This document shows, piece after piece, positions 38,769-48,045 of a DNA stretch of 64,000 nucleotides. How positions within the stretch are numbered: the first letter of the stretch is position 1; every line of letters begins with the position of its first letter. The position numbers and the translations under genes are program-made. Under the pieces are notes generated by a model. The model worked only from the letters and a program-made list of their open reading frames with translations, ran no database searches and had not been told where the DNA came from. The DNA is from an uncultured Propionibacteriaceae bacterium (GTDB lineage Bacteria; Actinomycetota; Actinomycetes; Propionibacteriales; Propionibacteriaceae), in NCBI GenBank assembly GCA_937926975.1, contig CALBCJ010000013.1, positions 89,638 to 153,637 on the forward strand, read 5' to 3'.

Positions 38769-40170
38769 CCGGTCGCTCCAGGACGGCAGCCAGCCGAGGC
38801 CCGACGGTCGTGATGTCACCGGCTCCCAGAGTCAGCACCAGGTCGCCCGGGCAGACCAGCCGGGCCAGGGCGCTGGGCACCTCGTCCAGCCGCTCGACGT
38901 AGCAGACGCTGGCCCCGGCGGCCTCGGCCGCCTGAGCCACCAAGGCCCCGCTGACACCGGGGACGGGCTCTTCGCGGGCCGGGTACACATCGGTCACCAG
39001 GACCAGGTCCGCGGACGCCAGCGCCTGACCGAAGTCAGCGGCGAAGTCCCGGGTCCGGCTGTACAGGTGAGGCTGGAAGCAGGCTACGACTCGCGGCGCC
39101 CCCAGAGCCCGGGCCGCGGTCAGGGTAGCGGTGATCTCGGTCGGGTGGTGGGCGTAGTCATCGACGATCGTCACCCCCGCCACCTCGGCCACCGGCTGGA
39201 AGCGCCGCTCGGTCCCCCGGAACTGCGCTGCCCCCCGCAGCAGGGCCGCCGGGTCCGACCCCAGCTCCAGCCCGACCGCGAAGGCAGTAGCGGCGTTGTG
39301 CAGGTTGAAGGCTCCCGGCACACCAAGGACCAGCTCAGCCTGCTGACCTTCCCACTGCAGCCGGCAGCGGGCCCCGCCGGCGGGGTAGCGCAGGTCCAGC
39401 AGCCGGATGTCGGCGTCGGAGCTCTCCCCCACAGTCCGGACCCGGCCGCCCCGCTGCCGGACCGTGCCGGTCAGGTCGCGGCAGCCCGGGTCGTCCGCGT
39501 CCGTGACCAGGACCTCGACCCCGGCTGCGGTGGCAAAGTCGGCAAAACCGGCCGCGTAGGCAGCCGCGGTGCCCCAGCTGTCCAGGTGGTCCGCCTCGAC
39601 GGTGGTGACGACCGCGATCCGGGTCGGGTACTGCAGGAAGCTCCCGTCGGACTCGTCCGCCTCCACCACGAAGGCCGGCCCCTGCCCGAGGTGGGCGCTG
39701 CGTCCCGAGTCCTGCAGCGGTGACCCGACCACGTACGACGGGTCGGCCCCGGCAGCCGCGAGCATGGTCGCGGTCATCGCCGAGGTGGTGGTCTTGCCGT
39801 GGGTGCCGGCGACGCTGACGGCGACCTTTCCCAGCATCAGCGCGGCCAGGGCGGTGCTGCGGTGCCAGACCAGCAGCCCCCGCTCCTGGGCCGCCACCAG
39901 CTCAGGGTTGGTGGAAGGGACCGCCGAGGAGACCACCACCGTGCTGGCCTGGCCGAGCTGGGCCGCGTCGTGACCCACGAAGGTCGTCACACCGGCGGCC
40001 CGCAGCTGGGCCAGGACCGGGCTGTCGGCCCGGTCTGAGCCCGAGACCCGGACCCCGCGCTCGGCGTACAGCTGGGCGATCCCGCTCATCCCGGCCCCAC
40101 CGACGGCGATGAAGTGGACGTCGCCGAGGGTGTCCAGGGGCTGGACCGCCACCGGGCGGCGCAGGCTCAC
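38758..40170 (-). CDS. murC: UDP-N-acetylmuramate--L-alanine ligase
   Basis: 470-residue Mur ligase that adds L-Ala to UDP-MurNAc. It shows the UDP-binding FIAVGGAGMSGIAQLY, ATP loop VAGTHGKTTTSAM, VEADESDGSFLQYPTRIAVVT and the C-terminal DDYAHHPTEITATL. Domain order is normal. It overlaps murG upstream and ftsQ downstream by a few bases, so it is part of one translation-coupled block. Confidence 0.97.
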   Translation of the reverse strand: MSLRRPVAVQPLDTLGDVHFIAVGGAGMSGIAQLYAERGVRVSGSDRADSPVLAQLRAAGVTTFVGHDAAQLGQASTVVVSSAVPSTNPELVAAQERGLLVWHRSTALAALMLGKVAVSVAGTHGKTTTSAMTATMLAAAGADPSYVVGSPLQDSGRSAHLGQGPAFVVEADESDGSFLQYPTRIAVVTTVEADHLDSWGTAAAYAAGFADFATAAGVEVLVTDADDPGCRDLTGTVRQRGGRVRTVGESSDADIRLLDLRYPAGGARCRLQWEGQQAELVLGVPGAFNLHNAATAFAVGLELGSDPAALLRGAAQFRGTERRFQPVAEVAGVTIVDDYAHHPTEITATLTAARALGAPRVVACFQPHLYSRTRDFAADFGQALASADLVLVTDVYPAREEPVPGVSGALVAQAAEAAGASVCYVERLDEVPSALARLVCPGDLVLTLGAGDITTVGPRLAAVLERPDAG

Positions 40171-41258
40171 CGGGCCGCCTCGATCACGATCCGGGCCAGG
40201 GTCGCGGCCGCGTCACGGGGGACCAGGTCCTGACCGGCGCGTGCCATCCGGGCCAGGGCTGCTGCGTCGGTGACCAGGGGCAGCACCTCGCTCAGCAGCC
40301 GCTGACTGGTGAGCTCCTTGTCGGCCACGAGCCGGGCTCCCCCGGCCGCCACCAGCGAGGTGGCGTTCCTCGCCTGCTCCCCGTTGCCGTGCGGCAGTGG
40401 CACCAGGATCGTCGGCAGGCCCACGACGGCGGTCTCCACCACGGTGCCGGCGCCGGAGCGGCCCACCATCAGGTCGGCTGCCGCGTACGCGTCCTCCATC
40501 GCATCCACGTAGCCGACCGGCTGGTAGCGGGCCCCGGTCCCGACGTGGCTGCGGCTCATCGTGGCCCCGGTCAGGTTCTTGGGGCCGAGCACGTGCAGCA
40601 CGCTGACCCCGGCCGCGAGCAGCTCGTCCAGTGCCCCCTGGGTCGCGCTGTTCAGCCGCGCCGCGCCCTGGGACCCGCCGCTGACCAGCAGCACCGGCCC
40701 TTCCTGCGGCAGGCCGAGGGTCTCGCGAGCGGCCGGCCGGCGAGCGGCCCGGTCCAGACCCGCGATGGCGGCCCGGACCGGCAGCCCGATGAACTGCTGG
40801 TTGCGCAGCCCGGTGTTGGGGAAGGAGACGCAGACCGCTGTCGCGAACCGCGCCCCGACCCGGTTGGCCACTCCTGGCAGGGCGTTCTGCTCGTGCACCA
40901 CCACAGGCAGCCGCAGCAGCTGGGCCGCCAGGTACACCGGCAGTGAGGCGTACCCACCGAAGCCGACCACCGCCTGGGCGCCGACCCGCCGCAGGATCCG
41001 GCGGGCCTTCAGCACCGCACCGGACAGCCGGCCCGGCATCGTAGCCAGGTCGATCCCGGGAGTCCGGGGCAGCGGCACCGCAGGCACCAGCTGGAGGTCC
41101 AGACCAGCGGCCGGGATCACCCGGGACTCGATCCCCTTCGGGGTCCCGACACAGGTGATGGAGGCGTCGGGCTTCACCGCCCGCAGGGCCTCCGCCGTCG
41201 CGATCAAGGGCGAGGTGTGCCCAGCGGTGCCGCCCCCCGCCAGCGCGATGCTGACCAT
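40167..41258 (-). CDS. murG: UDP-GlcNAc transferase MurG
   Basis: 363-residue peripheral membrane GT-B glycosyltransferase that turns lipid I into lipid II. It shows the three Gly-rich or donor loops: ALAGGGTAGHTSPLI, VVGFGGYASLPVYLAA and LVSGGSQGAARLN, the acceptor VHEQNALPGVANR, and the UDP-GlcNAc site GRSGAGTVVETAVVGLPTILVPLPH. It lies 11 bp after ftsW. Confidence 0.96.
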   Translation of the reverse strand: MVSIALAGGGTAGHTSPLIATAEALRAVKPDASITCVGTPKGIESRVIPAAGLDLQLVPAVPLPRTPGIDLATMPGRLSGAVLKARRILRRVGAQAVVGFGGYASLPVYLAAQLLRLPVVVHEQNALPGVANRVGARFATAVCVSFPNTGLRNQQFIGLPVRAAIAGLDRAARRPAARETLGLPQEGPVLLVSGGSQGAARLNSATQGALDELLAAGVSVLHVLGPKNLTGATMSRSHVGTGARYQPVGYVDAMEDAYAAADLMVGRSGAGTVVETAVVGLPTILVPLPHGNGEQARNATSLVAAGGARLVADKELTSQRLLSEVLPLVTDAAALARMARAGQDLVPRDAAATLARIVIEAAR

Positions 41259-41269
41259 CTGCTCCCCTT

Positions 41270-42514
41270 TCAGCCGCGTCGGCCGTCGACCACGGCGGTC
41301 ACCCGGGCCGCCGGCTTACGATCCCGCCGCGCGGCTGCCCGGCGCGCTGCCGGCTCCTGCCGCGCGCACACGGCCAGCAGGCCGAGCGCAGCCAGGTTGG
41401 CCAGCAGGCTGGAGCCACCGTACGACACCAGCGGCAAGGTCACCCCGATCACCGGCAGCAGCCGCATCACGACCGCCATGTTGAGCACCGACTGGACCAT
41501 GAACCAGGCCCCGACCCCCACCGCCAGGTTCCGAATGAACGGGTCGGGGCAGCGCCGCCCGATCCGGAACGCCGCCCAGACCAGGGTGGTGAACAGCGCG
41601 ATCACCGACAGGGTGCCGACCAGCCCCATCTCCTCGCCGATGATCGCGAAGACGAAGTCGGTGTGGGCCTCGACCAGCATCCCCCACTTCTGCTTGCTCT
41701 GTCCCAGCCCGACGCCCCACCAGCCGCCGGAGGCCAGCGAGTAGATCGCCCGCATCGGCTGCTGGTTGACGCCGTCGGTGTCAGCGGTGGGGTTGAGGTA
41801 CCCGAGCACCCGGTTCATCCGGTTCGGGGAGGCGACCACCATGGCCGTGGCAGCAGCCATGGCGAGGCTCAGGACCAGCCCCAGCACCCGCAGCGGCGCC
41901 CCGGTCAGGAAGAGCACCACGACGATGATCCCACCCATGATGATGGCGGTCCCGAGGTCTCGCTGCAGCATCACCAGCAGCACCAGGATCGCGCTGAAGC
42001 CCAGGAACGGGACCAGCTCGCGGGGCCGGTCCAGGATCTTCTGCTTGCGAGCCAGGTTGTCCGCGCCCCAGAGCACGATCGCCAGCTTGGCGAACTCGGA
42101 GGGCTGGAACCGCAGCCAGGGGGTGCCGAACTGGACCCAGTTCCGGTTCCCGGCCACCTCGACCCCGAGCGGGGTAAAGGTCAGGATCAGCGCCACCGCC
42201 GACAGCAGCAGCAGCGGCCAGGCGAAAGCCCGCAGGGTGGCGGGCTTGAGCCGCAGGATCACCCCGACCCCCGCCAGCCCGGCCAGCAGGAACATCAGCT
42301 GACGCTTCACGATGTAGTACGAGTCCCCGTACGCGACCTCGGCGTGCACGCTCGAGGCCGACAGCACCATCAAGGTCCCCAGGCCGATCAGCAGCCCGGC
42401 CGAGACCACCACCAGGTAGAAGTTGGCCATCGGCTGGGCCAGGGCGTGCCGGATCAGCCCGGTGGCGGTGGAACGGGTCTGGTCGAGCGACCGTGGAGAG
42501 CTGAAGAGCGCCAT
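41270..42514 (-). CDS. ftsW: SEDS glycosyltransferase FtsW
   Basis: 414-residue polytopic membrane protein with about ten helices that polymerises septal peptidoglycan together with FtsI. It shows VLSASSVHAEVAYGDSYY, RKQKILDRPRELVPF-like cytoplasmic loop, LQRDLGTAIIMGGI, the conserved AIYSLASGGWWGVGLGQSKQK and TDFVFAIIGEEMGLVG with the catalytic-loop Asp, and LPLVSYGGSSLLANL. ATG 42514 gives the family start; the frame is open further up into murD. It lies 7 bp after the murD stop. Confidence 0.95.
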   Translation of the reverse strand: MALFSSPRSLDQTRSTATGLIRHALAQPMANFYLVVVSAGLLIGLGTLMVLSASSVHAEVAYGDSYYIVKRQLMFLLAGLAGVGVILRLKPATLRAFAWPLLLLSAVALILTFTPLGVEVAGNRNWVQFGTPWLRFQPSEFAKLAIVLWGADNLARKQKILDRPRELVPFLGFSAILVLLVMLQRDLGTAIIMGGIIVVVLFLTGAPLRVLGLVLSLAMAAATAMVVASPNRMNRVLGYLNPTADTDGVNQQPMRAIYSLASGGWWGVGLGQSKQKWGMLVEAHTDFVFAIIGEEMGLVGTLSVIALFTTLVWAAFRIGRRCPDPFIRNLAVGVGAWFMVQSVLNMAVVMRLLPVIGVTLPLVSYGGSSLLANLAALGLLAVCARQEPAARRAAARRDRKPAARVTAVVDGRRG

Positions 42515-42521
42515 GCCAGCC

Positions 42522-44003
42522 CTACATCTGCTCCTGGTCGAGGGCACGGACCGCCCGGGCGAAGTCGTCACCACGCGCGTCGTAGCCGGGCCACATGTCC
42601 AAGGAGGCGCACCCTGGCGCCAGCAGGACTGTGTCCCCCGGCCGAGCCAGGGACGCTGCCTGGCGGACTGCCTCTTCCATCGCCCCAGTGTCGGTTCTGT
42701 CGACCACGATCACCGGGACCTGCGGCGCGTGTCGGGCCAGGGCCTCGGCGACGTGAGCCCGGTCCACCCCCAGCAGCACTGCTGCTCGGATCCGGTCCCG
42801 GTGCCGCTCGGCGAGGTCGTCGAAGCTGGTGCCCTTGGCCTGCCCGCCGGCGATCCAGACCACCGGGTCAAAGGCCCCCAGCGAGCTCTCGGCGGCGTGG
42901 GGGTTGGTGGCCTTGGAGTCGTCCACCCAGTGCACCTGGTTCCGCTCGGCTACGGTCTGGATCCGGTGGCCGCCGACCTGCAGCGCCCGCAGCCCCGCCG
43001 CCACCGCAGTCGGGCGGACCCCGAAGGAGCGGGCTAGCGCGGCCGCTGCCAGCGCGTTGGCGAGGTTGTGCGGCGCGTACGGCTGGACGTCGGCGACCTT
43101 CGCCAGCTCGATCGCCGAGTCGCGCCGCTGCGGGATGAAGGCCCGGTCCACAATTCTGTCGTCCACCACCCCGAGCATCGAGACCGCGGGGACCTTCGTG
43201 GTGAAGCCGATCGCCCGGGCCCCCTCGGTGACGTCGGCCTGCTCCACCATCTGCTCGGTGCGCGCAGCCTCGACGTTGTACACGCAGCTGTGCGTCACCC
43301 GCTCGTAGATCCGGGCCTTGTCGGCCTCGTACGCCGCCATCGGCTGGGCGCCGTCGGCCCAGTCAGGCGCACCGGCGTACCACTCCAGGTGGTCCTGCTC
43401 GACGTTCAGCACCACCGCCGAGTGCAGCGCCAGGCTGTGGGTCCAGTGCAGCTGGAAGCTCGACAGCTCGACCGCCAGAACGTCGTACGTCTCGTCGTCG
43501 GCCAGCGCCTCCAGCACCGGCCGGCCGATGTTGCCGACCGCCGCCGCCCGGTAGCCGTCGGCCCGCAGGATCGACTCCAGCATCTGGGTGGTGGTGGTCT
43601 TGCCGTTGGTGCCGGTCACCGCCAGCCACGGCACCTGGGCCCCGGGCTGCTGCAGCCGCCAGGCCAGCTCGATGTCACCCCAGACTGGGACCTGGCGGCT
43701 GGCCGCGGCGGCCAGGATCGGCTGGCTCGGGCGCCAGCCGGGTGAGGTGACGACGAGGTCGGTCCCGTCGGGCAGCTCGCGGGTCGCGTCCGGCCCGAGA
43801 CGGACCTCGGCGCCCAGCACCTCCAGCATCCCGGCCACGTCCTGGGTGGCTGGGCTGGTGGACCCGTCGACCACCGCCACCTGGGCACCGCGCTCCAGCA
43901 GGGCGTCCGCGGCTGCCACCCCGGACCGGCCGCAGCCGGTGACCAGCACCCGGGCCTGGTGCCAGGGTGATGCTCCGTCAGCGGAAGAGAGCCAGTCCTT
44001 CAC
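42522..44003 (-). CDS. murD: UDP-N-acetylmuramoylalanine--D-glutamate ligase
   Basis: 493-residue Mur ligase that adds D-Glu. It shows VLVTGCGRSGVAAADALL, VTSPGWRPSQPIL, the ATP loop VTGTNGKTTTTQM, VELSSFQLHWTHSL, NVEQDHLEW and WVDDSKATNPHAA. The in-frame ORF runs far upstream, but the real start is GTG 44003, which overlaps the mraY stop by 4 bp (GTGA). Confidence 0.96.
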   Translation of the reverse strand: MKDWLSSADGASPWHQARVLVTGCGRSGVAAADALLERGAQVAVVDGSTSPATQDVAGMLEVLGAEVRLGPDATRELPDGTDLVVTSPGWRPSQPILAAAASRQVPVWGDIELAWRLQQPGAQVPWLAVTGTNGKTTTTQMLESILRADGYRAAAVGNIGRPVLEALADDETYDVLAVELSSFQLHWTHSLALHSAVVLNVEQDHLEWYAGAPDWADGAQPMAAYEADKARIYERVTHSCVYNVEAARTEQMVEQADVTEGARAIGFTTKVPAVSMLGVVDDRIVDRAFIPQRRDSAIELAKVADVQPYAPHNLANALAAAALARSFGVRPTAVAAGLRALQVGGHRIQTVAERNQVHWVDDSKATNPHAAESSLGAFDPVVWIAGGQAKGTSFDDLAERHRDRIRAAVLLGVDRAHVAEALARHAPQVPVIVVDRTDTGAMEEAVRQAASLARPGDTVLLAPGCASLDMWPGYDARGDDFARAVRALDQEQM

Positions 44004-45070
44004 TGCAGCGCCACCCACTCGGTGTAGAAGAGCCCCAGGCCGGTCGCCACGGCCAGGCCGCACATGATCCAGAACCGGACCGTCACCGTGATCTCGCCCC
44101 ACCCGATGGCCTCGAAGTGGTGGTGCAGCGGCGCCATCCGCCACAGCCGCTTGCCCTTGGTGAGCTTGAAGTAGCCCACCTGAGTGATCACCGACAGGGC
44201 CTCGGCCACGAAGAGCGCGCCGATCACCACGCTGAGCAGCTCGGTACGGGTCATGATCGCCATCGCGGCGACCCCACCCCCGATCGCCAGCGAGCCAGTG
44301 TCGCCCATGAAGATCTTGGCCGGGTTGGCGTTCCACCACAGGAAGCCGAAGAGAGCCCCGGTGATCGCCAGCGACAGCAGAGCCAGGTCGGAGGGGTTGC
44401 GCACCTCGTAGCAGCGAGGCCCGAAGGTCGAGGCCCGGCCGCAGTACTGGTTGGACTGCCAGATGTTCATGATTGCGTACGCCGCGAAGACCATGGTCGC
44501 GCAGCCCGTCAGCAGCCCGTCCAGCCCGTCGGTGAGGTTCGCCCCGTTGGAGAAGGCGGCGATGATGAACATCATCCACGCGATGGCGACCACCAGCGGC
44601 AGCGGCAGGGCCGGCAGGTCACGCAGAAAGGACACGAACGGCGATGCCGGGCTGACTCCCCGGTGGTCGGGCAGCTGCAGCGACAGGTACGCGAAGGTCG
44701 CCCCGATCAGCCCTTGCAGGACCAGCTTGGCCCGGCCGTTGAGGCCCAGTGAACGAGCCTTGCTGATCTTGGTCCAGTCGTCGAGAAAGCCGACCAGCCC
44801 TAGGCCGACGAAGAGGAACAGGGCCAGCATCCCCGACGCGGTGACGCTCTGGCCGAAGATCGCGTGGGAGCCGAAGTAGCCCAGCAGGGTGGCGATCACG
44901 ATGATCAGCCCGCCCATGGTCGGCGTTCCCCGCTTGGTGTGGTGCTCGGTGGGCCCGTCGTCGCGGATGAACTGCCCGTAGTGCTTCACGGTGAGGAAGC
45001 GGATCAGGAAACGAGTCCCGAGCAGGGTCACCGTCATCGCGATGGCGCCCGCGGTCAGGATGCTCAGCAT
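44000..45070 (-). CDS. mraY: Phospho-N-acetylmuramoyl-pentapeptide transferase MraY
   Basis: 356-residue polytopic membrane enzyme that makes lipid I from undecaprenyl phosphate. It shows HTKRGTPTMGGLI, FLDDWTKISKARSLGL with the Asp pair, NGANLTDGLDGLLTG with the catalytic Asp, MGDTGSLAIGGGVAAMA and the cytoplasmic APLHHHFEAIGWGE loop that binds nucleotide. It overlaps murF by 7 bp and murD by 4 bp. Confidence 0.97.
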   Translation of the reverse strand: MLSILTAGAIAMTVTLLGTRFLIRFLTVKHYGQFIRDDGPTEHHTKRGTPTMGGLIIVIATLLGYFGSHAIFGQSVTASGMLALFLFVGLGLVGFLDDWTKISKARSLGLNGRAKLVLQGLIGATFAYLSLQLPDHRGVSPASPFVSFLRDLPALPLPLVVAIAWMMFIIAAFSNGANLTDGLDGLLTGCATMVFAAYAIMNIWQSNQYCGRASTFGPRCYEVRNPSDLALLSLAITGALFGFLWWNANPAKIFMGDTGSLAIGGGVAAMAIMTRTELLSVVIGALFVAEALSVITQVGYFKLTKGKRLWRMAPLHHHFEAIGWGEITVTVRFWIMCGLAVATGLGLFYTEWVALQ

Positions 45071-46482
45071 GACGCCCCCAGCAAGGACTCAGCGACCTTC
45101 TCCAGCCCGATCCCCCGCGAGGCCTTGACCAGCACCACGTCACCGGGGCGCAGGTCCTGCAGGTGCTGTACGGCCTGCTCCCTGGAGTCCAGCCGCACCG
45201 CGTCGGCGCCGGCGCCGGCTGCCCCGGCCACGATCTGCTCGGCATGGTCGCCGATCCCCAGCACCACGCTGGCCCCTTCCTCGGCCGCCAGCCGGCCTAC
45301 CTCCAGGTGGGCCGCCGCCGACTCCCGGCCGAGCTCCAGCATCTCGCCCAGCACCGCGAAGAGCTTCGCCCCCGGGTGCTCCTGGCGAGCGGCCTGCAGC
45401 ATCCGCCCGGCGGAGCGGATCGCGGCCCGCATCGAGTCCGGGTTGGCGTTGTACGCGTCGTTGACCACGGTCACCTGGTCGGCCCGCTGCTCGATCTCCA
45501 TCCGCCAGCGGGAGCGGGCGACGGCCCGGCTCAGGGCCTCGGCCACCTGCTGCACGCCCAGCCCGACGGCCAGTGCGGCAGCGGCCGCGGCGACCGCGTT
45601 GGCGACCTGGTGCTCGCCGCTGACCTGCAGCCGGACCGGCGCCTGACGGTGCTCCTCGCCCCGGACCACGTGCAGCACGAAGCCGTACCGCTGCCCAGGG
45701 TCGGCGACCTGGTCGCTGGCCCAGACCCGCAGCGCCCCGGCGCCCGGGTCGGCGGCAGCGCTGAACCAGGCCACCTGGGCCGAGGTCAGCTCGGCCATCG
45801 CGGCCACTCGCGGGTCGTCGGCGCTCAGGACCGCCCAGCCGGTGGCCGGGAGGTCCTGCACCAGCTCGGCCTTGGCGGTCGCGATCTGCTCGACGCTGCC
45901 GAACTCTCCGACGTGGGCGCTGCCGACGTTGAGCACCACCCCGACCTGCGGGCGGACCAGGCTGCACAGCCAGTGGATGTGCCCGAGCCCGCGGGCTCCC
46001 ATCTCGCTGACCAGGTACGAGGTCCCTGGACGGACCCGGAGCGCGGTCAGCGGGACCCCGACCTCGTTGTTGAAGGAGCCCTGTGGGGCCACTGTCTCAC
46101 CGGCCGTCTCCAGCAGCTGGGCGAGCAGGTCCTTGGTGCTGGTCTTGCCACTGGAGCCGGTGATCCCGGTCACGGTCAGCCCCTCGGCGGCCGCCACCAC
46201 CTCGCGAGCCAGGTCAGCGAGGGCCTGCCCGGTGTCGGTGACCAGGACCCGGCCCGGCCCCGGGTCGTGGTCGACCAGGGCCCCAGCCGCCCCGGCCTCC
46301 AGGGCTGCGGGGACAAAACGGTGCCCGTCGGTCCGCTCCCCGGCGAGGGCGACGAACAGCGCTCCCGGTGTCGCCAGCCGGGAGTCCACCACCACGTCCG
46401 GCCCCACCTCGACCGTGGCCGACCCGGCGTCTACCGTTCCCCCCACCATGGCCGCGACGCTGCCCAGCGTCGTCACTTCCAT
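45064..46482 (-). CDS. murF: UDP-MurNAc-tripeptide--D-Ala-D-Ala ligase
   Basis: 472-residue Mur ligase that adds D-Ala-D-Ala. It shows VVVDSRLATPGALFVALAGERTDGHRFV split into conserved blocks, the ATP loop ITGSSGKTSTKDL, SEMGARGLGHI, NVGSAHVGEFGS, and NDAYNANPDSMRAAI. ATG 46482 (GAGGAG upstream) is preferred to 46515 and overlaps murE by 10 bp. Confidence 0.96.
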   Translation of the reverse strand: MEVTTLGSVAAMVGGTVDAGSATVEVGPDVVVDSRLATPGALFVALAGERTDGHRFVPAALEAGAAGALVDHDPGPGRVLVTDTGQALADLAREVVAAAEGLTVTGITGSSGKTSTKDLLAQLLETAGETVAPQGSFNNEVGVPLTALRVRPGTSYLVSEMGARGLGHIHWLCSLVRPQVGVVLNVGSAHVGEFGSVEQIATAKAELVQDLPATGWAVLSADDPRVAAMAELTSAQVAWFSAAADPGAGALRVWASDQVADPGQRYGFVLHVVRGEEHRQAPVRLQVSGEHQVANAVAAAAAALAVGLGVQQVAEALSRAVARSRWRMEIEQRADQVTVVNDAYNANPDSMRAAIRSAGRMLQAARQEHPGAKLFAVLGEMLELGRESAAAHLEVGRLAAEEGASVVLGIGDHAEQIVAGAAGAGADAVRLDSREQAVQHLQDLRPGDVVLVKASRGIGLEKVAESLLGASC

Positions 46483-48017
46483 GCTGTCTCCTCGCTGCCC
46501 GCTAACGCGTCCCACTCCTCAGCCACCACCGCAGCGTCGCTGAACGGCGTCACCGTACCGCGTGCCGCCTGCCCTTGCTCGTGCCCCTTACCGAGCACCG
46601 CCACCACGTCGCCCGGGCCGGCCAGCGCCAGGGCCTGCCGGATCGCCTGGCGCCGGTCCCCGCCGTCGATGACCTGGCAGCCGGCGGCCCGGCTGCCCGG
46701 GGCAGCCTCGTCGCGGGCCTGCCGGGCCCCGGCCAGCACCGCGGCCCGGATCTGCTCGGGAGGCTCTGAGCGAGGGTTGTCATCGGTCACCACGAGCACG
46801 TCGCAGGCCTGGGCCGCGACCGCCCCCATCGGGCCCCGCTTGCCCTGGTCCCGGTCTCCCCCAGCGCCCAGCACGCAGACGGTCCGTACGGAGCCGAGCG
46901 CCTCCAGTGTCGCCGCCACCGCCTGCGGGGTGTGGGCGAAGTCCACGTACACCCGGGGCGCGGGCCCTGGCAGCGGCACCCGCTGCATCCGGCCGGGGAC
47001 CGTGACCGTCGCCAGGCCGGGCAGGGCCTGCTCCAGGCTGGCCCCGGTCGCGGCCAGCATCGCCACCGCGGTCACCGAGTTGGCGACGTTGTGCGCGCCG
47101 GGCAGCCCCAGCCGGTAGCCCCGCTCGCCGTCGGGGGTGGTGACCCGGACCTGCTGGCTGCCGTCCGGTCCGGGCTCGGCCGCCAGCGACCGGTACTGCC
47201 CCCGCTCGCCGGTCGTCAGCAGCCGCAGCCCGGCCTGCGCCGCCTGCTCCACCAGCCGCTCGCCCCAGTCGTCGTCGACCGCGATGACCGCGGCCGAGGT
47301 CTGCTGGGGGGTGAAGAGCCGGGCCTTGGCCTGGAAGTAGTCCTCCTGGGTGGGGTGGAAGTCGCGGTGGTCCCAGCCGAGGTTGGTGAACCCGGCCACG
47401 TCATAGCGGATCCCCGCGACCCGGTGCATCGCCAGGGCGTGGGAGGAGACCTCCATCACCAGCGCGGTCGCTCCCCGCTCCACCATCACTGCCAGCAGCG
47501 CCTGCACGTCGGGCGCCTCCGGGGTGGTCACCGTGGTCCGCGCCAGCGGCAGCTCCTCGTCGTCGACCCGGGCCCCGATAGTGCCGATGGTCCCGACCCG
47601 GTGCCCCGCCGCCCGCAGCGCCGCTGCCAGCAGGTAAAGAGTGGTGGTCTTGCCGTTGGTCCCGGTCAGCGCGTACGTCAGCAGCCGGTCGGCCGGGTGC
47701 CGGTACACCCTCGCTGCCACCTCGGCCATCACCACCCGGGGCTCGGCCACCACCGCCACCGGCACTCCCAGACCGCCCAGCTGCTCGGCGCCGGCCGGGT
47801 CGGTCAGCACTGCCACCGCACCAGACCGCACCGCCTGGGCAGCGAACCGGGCCCCGTGGGTGGTGCGCCCGGGCAGGGCCACGTACAGGTCCCCCGGGGC
47901 CACCGACAGCGAGGACACCGTCACTCCGCTGACGGCCACGCCGGCCAAGCCGGGCAGCTGGGGAAGGCTGACGGGGACAGGGGTCGGGCGCAGGGGCGCC
48001 GAGGCCGGCTCGGTCAC
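46473..48017 (-). CDS. murE: UDP-MurNAc-tripeptide synthetase MurE
   Basis: 514-residue Mur ligase that adds the third residue of the stem peptide. It shows VAPGDLYVALPGRTTHGARFA, the ATP loop LTGTNGKTTTLYLL, MEVSSHALAMHRVAGI, NLGWDHRDFHPTQEDYFQAKARLF, and DFAHTPQAVAATLEAL. The amino-acid pocket DNPRSEPPE has the DNPR motif seen in meso-diaminopimelate-adding enzymes, but LL-diaminopimelate users in this order carry similar motifs, so the diamino acid is not settled. The start is GTG 48017, without an obvious Shine-Dalgarno sequence, 28 bp after ftsI. Confidence 0.95.
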   Translation of the reverse strand: MTEPASAPLRPTPVPVSLPQLPGLAGVAVSGVTVSSLSVAPGDLYVALPGRTTHGARFAAQAVRSGAVAVLTDPAGAEQLGGLGVPVAVVAEPRVVMAEVAARVYRHPADRLLTYALTGTNGKTTTLYLLAAALRAAGHRVGTIGTIGARVDDEELPLARTTVTTPEAPDVQALLAVMVERGATALVMEVSSHALAMHRVAGIRYDVAGFTNLGWDHRDFHPTQEDYFQAKARLFTPQQTSAAVIAVDDDWGERLVEQAAQAGLRLLTTGERGQYRSLAAEPGPDGSQQVRVTTPDGERGYRLGLPGAHNVANSVTAVAMLAATGASLEQALPGLATVTVPGRMQRVPLPGPAPRVYVDFAHTPQAVAATLEALGSVRTVCVLGAGGDRDQGKRGPMGAVAAQACDVLVVTDDNPRSEPPEQIRAAVLAGARQARDEAAPGSRAAGCQVIDGGDRRQAIRQALALAGPGDVVAVLGKGHEQGQAARGTVTPFSDAAVVAEEWDALAGSEETAWK

Positions 48018-48045
48018 GGGTGAAGAGTAGTGACTGGGCACCGGC